This document shows positions 13,340 through 18,130 of a stretch of DNA of 18,130 bases, piece after piece (within the stretch, counting starts at the first letter, position 1; the number at the start of each line of letters is the position of its first letter). The DNA is from Bacillota bacterium. Lineage in GTDB: Bacteria > Bacillota_I > Bacilli_A > Erysipelotrichales > Erysipelotrichaceae. The DNA lies in the NCBI GenBank assembly GCA_023388035.1, contig JAEWGY010000077.1:1-18130 (forward strand), given 5' to 3'. A model generated the notes under the pieces. The model saw only the letters and a list, made by a program, of their open reading frames with translations. It had not been told where the DNA came from and ran no database searches. A program made the position numbers and the translations under genes.

Positions 13340-16156
13340 ATGAAAAATAAAATAATTATTAAAGGTGCAAGAGAAAATAACCTTAAGAATATTAGTTTAG
13401 AAATTCCTAAAAATCAATTAGTTATCATGACAGGACCAAGTGGTTCAGGTAAGACTTCACTGGCCTTTGATACTATTTATGCTGAAGGACAAAGACGCTA
13501 TATTGAATCTTTATCATCCTATGCTAGACAATTTTTAGGAGGATTAGAAAAACCGGATGTGGATAGTATTGAAGGACTTAATCCAGCTATTTCCATCGAT
13601 CAAAAAACAACCGCAAACAATCCTCGATCTACAGTTGGGACAATAACTGAGATCTATGATTATTTAAGACTGCTTTATGCTAGATGTGGTAAGGCCTATT
13701 GTCCTAATCATAATATTGAAATTAGTGCCAGTTCTATTTCAAGCATTATTGATAAGATAGTTACTAAAGCAATTGGTAGTAGAATTGAGATACTATCAAG
13801 ATTAGTTGAAAATAAAAAGGGGAGTTTTAAGGATTTAATTTTAAGACTTAAAAATGATGGTTATATTAGAGCTTATATTGATAATAACTTATGCTTATTA
13901 GAAGAAGTAGAATCCCTTAATAAGAATACTAAGCATAATATTGATGTTGTGATTGATAGGTTGATTTTAAAAACAGATGATATTCGAAAAAGACTGCATG
14001 ATTCAATTGAAGTGGCTTTAAAATTATCTAATGATAGTGTACTGATTAAATGTGGCGATGAATTAGAATTATTTTCTACTAAACATGCCTGTCCCTATTG
14101 TAATTTCTCAATTGCAGAAATTGAACCTAGATTATTTAGTTTTAATTCACCACTTGGTGCCTGTGATAATTGTAAAGGACTGGGCTTTAAGAATTCAGTC
14201 AGTTATGAATTATTAATACCTGATGATAATTTAAGCATTAATAAGGGTGCTTTACGTTTTTTTAAAAACACCCTTAATAGTACTAATTTAGATTGGCAGG
14301 AATTTGATTATCTACTAAGTTATTATAAGATTGATAAGGATAAAGCACTAAAGGAATTCAGTGATGAGGAATTAGATATTATTTTAAATGGCTCTAAAGA
14401 GCTAATTGAATTTAATTTAACTAGTGTTAATGGAACTAAAATTCATCGTCGTAAATATATTGAAGGGGTAAAAAGTTTAATTCAAAGACGCTATGAAGAA
14501 ACTAGCTCAATGAGTGCTAAAGAGTATTATCAATCATATATGATGGAAGAAATGTGTGAAAAATGTCAAGGTGCTAGACTTAATGATTTAGCTCTTTGTG
14601 TTAAAATTAAGGGTTTAAATATTGAAGAATTATGTAGATATTCAATCAAAGAAGCTGCAAACTTTTTTAAAGATTTACACTTTGATGATAATAGACAGGA
14701 AATTGCGAAATTATTACTTAAGGAGATTAATAATCGCTTGAATTTCTTAGTTGATGTTGGACTTTCTTATCTTAGCTTAAATCGTTTAGCAGCCAGTTTA
14801 TCAGGAGGAGAGGCTCAGCGCATCCGTTTAGCAACACAAATTGGTTCAGCTTTAAGTGGTGTTTTATATGTACTTGATGAACCTAGTATTGGACTTCATC
14901 AAAGTGATAATGATAAGCTTATCGCAACTCTTAAAAAGATGCGTGATTTAGGTAATAGTCTAATCGTAGTCGAACATGATGAAGATACCATGCTCGCAAG
15001 TGATTATATCATTGATATTGGTCCCTATGCTGGTAAACTTGGAGGAGAGGTAATGGCTATGGGAACACCTGAGGAGGTAATGGCTAATCCTAACTCCTTA
15101 ACTGGTGCTTATCTTTCAAAACGTCGTTATATTGATTATCCTAAAAAACGTTTAAAACCAAGTAAGAATGTTTTACATATCCAAGGAGCCTATGCTAATA
15201 ATTTAAGAAATCTTGATGTGAAGATTCCCTTAAATCTTTTTGTAGCAGTAAGTGGGGTATCTGGTTCAGGTAAATCATCACTAATTAATGAGGTTTTATC
15301 GAAGACCATTCAAAGGGAACTTTACAATTCTAAAATTAAAGCACCTAAGGTTAAAAAGATTAGTGGCATCGAAAAACTTGATAAATTAATTGTGGTATCA
15401 CAGGATCCAATTGGTAGAACACCAAGATCTAATCCAGCAACTTATACCGGTGTCTTTGATGATATTAGGGAACTTTTCGCAAATACTAATGAGGCTAGTA
15501 TTAAAGGTTATGATAAAGGTCGTTTTAGTTTTAATGTTAAAGGTGGTCGCTGTGAAGCTTGTAATGGTGATGGCTTAAAGCGTATTTCAATGCTTTTTGT
15601 ACCTGATGTTTATGTTGAATGTGAAGTATGCAAGGGTAAAAGATATAATGAAGCTACCTTAGAAGTTAAATATAAAGGTAAAAATATTTATGATGTTTTA
15701 AATATGTCTGTGGATACGGCTTTAGAATTCTTTGAGAATATTCCTAGAATTTATAATAAACTTGCAATTCTTAAGGATGTTGGATTAGGTTATATTGAAT
15801 TAGGTCAGTCTGCACCTAGTTTATCAGGAGGTGAGGCTCAAAGAGTTAAACTTGCTTATGAATTACAAAAGAAAGCTACCGGTAAGACCTTATTCATTTT
15901 AGATGAACCAACAACCGGTTTACATAGCTATGATGTTGATAAACTTATTAAGGTTTTAAGAAGAATTGTAACTAATGGTGATAGTATCATTGTTATTGAA
16001 CATAATTTAGATGTATTAAAGAATGCTGATTATCTTATTGACCTTGGTCCTTTAGGTGGTGATGAAGGTGGTATGATTATAGCTAAGGGAACACCGGAAA
16101 AAGTGAGTGAAAATGAAAATTCTTTAACAGGAAAATATCTTAAAAAAGTATTATAA
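13340..16156 (+). CDS. uvrA: Excinuclease ABC subunit A
   Basis: A 938-residue DNA-damage recognition ATPase of nucleotide excision repair; it works as a dimer and loads UvrB. Two ABC modules are complete: first Walker A GPSGSGKTSLAF near residue 32 (the usual form is GLSGSGKSSLAF), zinc finger CPYC...CDNC near 252-275, first signature LSGGEAQRIRLA and Walker B VLDEPSIGLH near 490-520, second Walker A GVSGSGKSSL near 640, zinc finger CEAC...CEVC near 737-763, second signature LSGGEAQRVKLA and LDEPTTGLH near 830-860. Length is normal. I start at ATG 13340 (MKNKIIIKGAREN), where family alignment begins; in-frame TTG 13313 and ATG 13319 upstream lie in the promoter. uvrB, the common partner, is not adjacent; hprK follows after 7 nt. 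Confidence 0.97.
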   Translation: MKNKIIIKGARENNLKNISLEIPKNQLVIMTGPSGSGKTSLAFDTIYAEGQRRYIESLSSYARQFLGGLEKPDVDSIEGLNPAISIDQKTTANNPRSTVGTITEIYDYLRLLYARCGKAYCPNHNIEISASSISSIIDKIVTKAIGSRIEILSRLVENKKGSFKDLILRLKNDGYIRAYIDNNLCLLEEVESLNKNTKHNIDVVIDRLILKTDDIRKRLHDSIEVALKLSNDSVLIKCGDELELFSTKHACPYCNFSIAEIEPRLFSFNSPLGACDNCKGLGFKNSVSYELLIPDDNLSINKGALRFFKNTLNSTNLDWQEFDYLLSYYKIDKDKALKEFSDEELDIILNGSKELIEFNLTSVNGTKIHRRKYIEGVKSLIQRRYEETSSMSAKEYYQSYMMEEMCEKCQGARLNDLALCVKIKGLNIEELCRYSIKEAANFFKDLHFDDNRQEIAKLLLKEINNRLNFLVDVGLSYLSLNRLAASLSGGEAQRIRLATQIGSALSGVLYVLDEPSIGLHQSDNDKLIATLKKMRDLGNSLIVVEHDEDTMLASDYIIDIGPYAGKLGGEVMAMGTPEEVMANPNSLTGAYLSKRRYIDYPKKRLKPSKNVLHIQGAYANNLRNLDVKIPLNLFVAVSGVSGSGKSSLINEVLSKTIQRELYNSKIKAPKVKKISGIEKLDKLIVVSQDPIGRTPRSNPATYTGVFDDIRELFANTNEASIKGYDKGRFSFNVKGGRCEACNGDGLKRISMLFVPDVYVECEVCKGKRYNEATLEVKYKGKNIYDVLNMSVDTALEFFENIPRIYNKLAILKDVGLGYIELGQSAPSLSGGEAQRVKLAYELQKKATGKTLFILDEPTTGLHSYDVDKLIKVLRRIVTNGDSIIVIEHNLDVLKNADYLIDLGPLGGDEGGMIIAKGTPEKVSENENSLTGKYLKKVL

Positions 16157-16157
16157 T
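16152..16157 (+). promoter_or_regulatory. TATAAT 6 nt before hprK, overlapping the uvrA stop
   Basis: TATAAT (16152-16157), AAATTG, ATG 16164. The spacing is the same as at the AI-2E permease. No -35 is seen, and the gene sits in an operon, so this may be chance. The gene has no Shine-Dalgarno. Confidence 0.35.
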
Positions 16158-16163
16158 AAATTG

Positions 16164-17117
16164 ATGGAAAAATTTGAAAAAAGAGTCTTTGTAGAAGACT
16201 TAATGCACGCCTTTAATCTTAAGCTAGTTTCTGGCAGTGAAGAATCATTAAAACGTTGGATTGTAGTTCCTGATGTTAATAGACCAGGACTGGAACTTTG
16301 TGAGGATTATATTGATATTGATCTTAAAAGAGTTAATATTTTAGGTAATAAGGAGATACGTTATCTAAGTCGCTTTGAATATGAGGAATTGCGTAATAAA
16401 TTTGAAAAGATTACCGATGCCTATTCACCCTGCATAATTATTGCTGCAGGTAATAAGGCGCCACAGGCTTTGATTGATTTAGCTAAGGATCGTGATTTCC
16501 CAGTCTTTGAAACAGAGCTTCCTACTTATCGAATATCAGTAGATATTACCGCTTATTTAGATAGTTTACTAGCTAATTCTATATCTAAACACGGTGTCTT
16601 AGTTTCAATTTATGGAATTGGTGTCTTAATTACTGGTGAATCAGGAGTTGGTAAATCGGAATTAGCACTTGAATTAATTAAAAAAGGACATTTTCTAGTT
16701 GCGGATGATTTAGTGGAGATTAAAAGAATCCATAACGAATTACAGGGTGAAGCTAATAAAAACTTAAAGAATTTCTTAGAGATTAGAGGGATTGGTATCA
16801 TTGATGCAAGAATTATGTTTGGTGCAAGTAGCATCGTTGATGATATTAAAATATCTTTAATTATCAATATTGAAAAGTATAAAGAGAATATTGAATATGA
16901 TCGTATCGGTAGTGATGATACCTTAAGCAGTGAAGAGATCTTAGGTTTAAATATACCAAAGCTTAATTTACCAATCAAAGAAGGACGTGTCCTATCGGTA
17001 CTAGTTGAAGCAGCAGTTATGGATTTTAGACTTAAAAATCAAGGTTATAATGGAGCTAAAATCTTTTTAGAAGGAATAGATAAAGCAATGCTGCAAAATA
17101 CCATTAAGGAGGAATGA
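16164..17117 (+). CDS. hprK: HPr kinase/phosphorylase
   Basis: A 317-residue bifunctional enzyme that phosphorylates HPr on Ser46 with ATP or PPi and removes that phosphate by phosphorolysis, giving PPi. It is the sensor of carbon catabolite control in Bacillota and so bears on the PTS operon of this window. The N-terminal domain (about 1-130) is followed by the catalytic domain: His143 (SKHG), P-loop GESGVGKS (158-165), Asp181-Asp182 in VADD, and the signature EIRGIGIIDARIMFG (207-220 region). Length is typical. I use ATG 16164; the TTG just before it is not needed. The gene starts 7 nt after the uvrA stop without a ribosome binding site, and its last codons contain the AAGGAGG of lgt, whose ATG overlaps its TGA. 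Confidence 0.96.
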   Translation: MEKFEKRVFVEDLMHAFNLKLVSGSEESLKRWIVVPDVNRPGLELCEDYIDIDLKRVNILGNKEIRYLSRFEYEELRNKFEKITDAYSPCIIIAAGNKAPQALIDLAKDRDFPVFETELPTYRISVDITAYLDSLLANSISKHGVLVSIYGIGVLITGESGVGKSELALELIKKGHFLVADDLVEIKRIHNELQGEANKNLKNFLEIRGIGIIDARIMFGASSIVDDIKISLIINIEKYKENIEYDRIGSDDTLSSEEILGLNIPKLNLPIKEGRVLSVLVEAAVMDFRLKNQGYNGAKIFLEGIDKAMLQNTIKEE

Positions 17118-18130
17118 TGAGATTTTTACCAGATCCTAGAATTTTAATTGAAATAGGTCCTTTTTCAATAACTTTTTATGCCTTATTTATTGTCTTTGGA
17201 GCGCTTTTAGCTTACTATCTAGCAAAACGTGAGTGTCGTAAGTATGCATATCCTGATCGCTTTATTGATGATTTATTTATTTATTGTTTAGTCTTTGGTT
17301 TTATTGGTGCTAGACTTTGGTATTGTATTTTCTATGATTTTAATTATTATTTCTCAAATCCTTTTGAAATTTTAAAAATTTATGAAGGAGGACTGGCGAT
17401 TCAAGGAGGTGTCCTTTTCGGCTTCCTTTTCGCCTTTATCTATGCACTTTATTATAAAATTAATATCTTACGCTTAGGAGATGCGATTTTACCTAATGTT
17501 TTAATAGCACAAAGTATTGGTAGATGGGGTAATTTTATTAATAAGGAAGCTCATGGCGCAATGGTTAGTGAAAGTTTCTTTAAAGGACCTTTAGCCTTTC
17601 TTAAAGATGGTATGTATATTGATGGTGTTTACTATGAACCAACCTTCTTTTATGAATCGATTTTAAATTTAATCGGATTTATCCTAATTAATTTTGGAAT
17701 AAAGAAAGTTACTAAGAAAAGGGGGAAAGCCTTCTTTGCTTATTTTATCTGGTATGGTATTGTAAGATTCTTTATTGAATTTAAACGTACTGATGCCCTT
17801 AAAGTAGGTTCTTCTAACTTGTTAATTGCGCAAGTTATCAGTATTCTTTTTGTGATTATTGGACTTATTGGATTTATTGGTTTATTTGATAAATTTATGC
17901 CCTCATATAAACCGACCATCATTTTTGATTTAGATGGAACCTTAATTGATTCTAAAATATCAATTCTTAAAACTTATGAATATTTATTCACTAAATATCG
18001 TAAAGCTGAGGACTTTAATGAAGCTGTTAAAAAAGAAGTGATTGGACCATCACTTAAAGAAATGTTTAGTAAATATTTTCCTGAACATAATTATCAAGAT
18101 CTATTACAGGAATATCGTAATTTAAATGAA
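17117..18130 (+). CDS. lgt: Prolipoprotein diacylglyceryl transferase fused to a HAD phosphatase domain (3' end outside window)
   Basis: The frame is open from ATG 17117 (AAGGAGG at 17106-17112, overlap TGATG with hprK) to the window end, 338 codons. Residues 1-260 are Lgt, which moves diacylglyceryl from phosphatidylglycerol to the lipobox Cys: several membrane helices, GARLWYC, EGGLAIQGG, GRWGNFINKEAHG (key Arg) and IVRFFIEFKRTDAL (second key Arg). Where E. coli Lgt has His103, the GG-x-x-x-H-GG position is Gln. From residue 261 the sequence leaves the membrane and begins a HAD hydrolase: PTIIFDLDGTLIDS with Asp271 and Asp273, then a helical cap, as in PpaX pyrophosphatase or phosphoglycolate phosphatase. 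These genes are normally separate neighbours (hprK-lgt-...-ppaX in Bacillus). An in-frame ATG at 17897 could start a free HAD protein but has no ribosome binding site. Confidence 0.88.
   Translation, partial: MRFLPDPRILIEIGPFSITFYALFIVFGALLAYYLAKRECRKYAYPDRFIDDLFIYCLVFGFIGARLWYCIFYDFNYYFSNPFEILKIYEGGLAIQGGVLFGFLFAFIYALYYKINILRLGDAILPNVLIAQSIGRWGNFINKEAHGAMVSESFFKGPLAFLKDGMYIDGVYYEPTFFYESILNLIGFILINFGIKKVTKKRGKAFFAYFIWYGIVRFFIEFKRTDALKVGSSNLLIAQVISILFVIIGLIGFIGLFDKFMPSYKPTIIFDLDGTLIDSKISILKTYEYLFTKYRKAEDFNEAVKKEVIGPSLKEMFSKYFPEHNYQDLLQEYRNLNE

Noticed and set aside
15390..15578. Plus-strand 62-codon frame inside uvrA
   Set aside because: Out-of-frame shadow of uvrA; low-complexity Val/Leu/Met composition.
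1..18130. CRISPR arrays, insertion sequences, prophage genes or att sites
   Set aside because: No direct-repeat/spacer pattern, transposase, integrase or phage structural gene was seen.

Overview
The window is AT-rich, densely coding DNA of a low-GC Gram-positive bacterium (Bacillota). The evidence is two LPXTG wall-anchored surface proteins, a lactose/cellobiose-type PTS, an HPr kinase/phosphorylase next to lgt, and strong AAGGAGG ribosome binding sites on most genes. TGA is a true stop (it ends the chromate-transporter half gene, the PTS IIC gene and hprK), so the mycoplasma code is excluded. An Erysipelotrichia-like or related host-associated firmicute would fit, but I cannot place it more closely.

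Layout. (1) 1-1409: the end of one half and all of the other half of a two-gene chromate-type transporter, coupled to a class I glutamine-amidotransferase-like hydrolase (peptidase C26 type), closed by a terminator that contains the stop codon. (2) 1433-3954: a PTS operon of IIB, IIA, a small unrecognised membrane protein and IIC, with an (AT)10 tract in front and a terminator behind. (3) 3955-4823: a gene-poor stretch holding a promoter plus structured small-RNA candidate, a decayed hsdS (type I restriction specificity subunit) 3' fragment on the minus strand with its terminator, and an orphan plus-strand terminator. (4) 4824-8885: an AI-2E-family permease (minus), divergent deoD purine nucleoside phosphorylase, and an LPDTG surface protein with three degenerate C-terminal repeats. 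(5) 8897-13205: an ATP-grasp enzyme (minus), tRNA-His(GTG), and a large LPDTG-anchored extracellular nuclease (minus). (6) 13340-18130: uvrA, hprK, and an lgt gene whose frame runs without a stop into a HAD phosphatase domain and leaves the window.

The genes link sugar uptake and its control (PTS; HPrK phosphorylates HPr at Ser and releases pyrophosphate when it dephosphorylates it), purine salvage (the wall nuclease outside the cell, DeoD inside) and surface-protein biogenesis (Lgt for lipoproteins, LPXTG for sortase substrates).

The observations most worth following are the in-frame Lgt-HAD fusion; the structured RNA at about 4086-4148; the repeated arrangement of a TATAAT box 6-7 nt before an ATG that has no usable Shine-Dalgarno (AI-2E permease, uvrA, hprK), which suggests leaderless mRNAs; the extra membrane protein inside the PTS operon; and the hsdS remnant.
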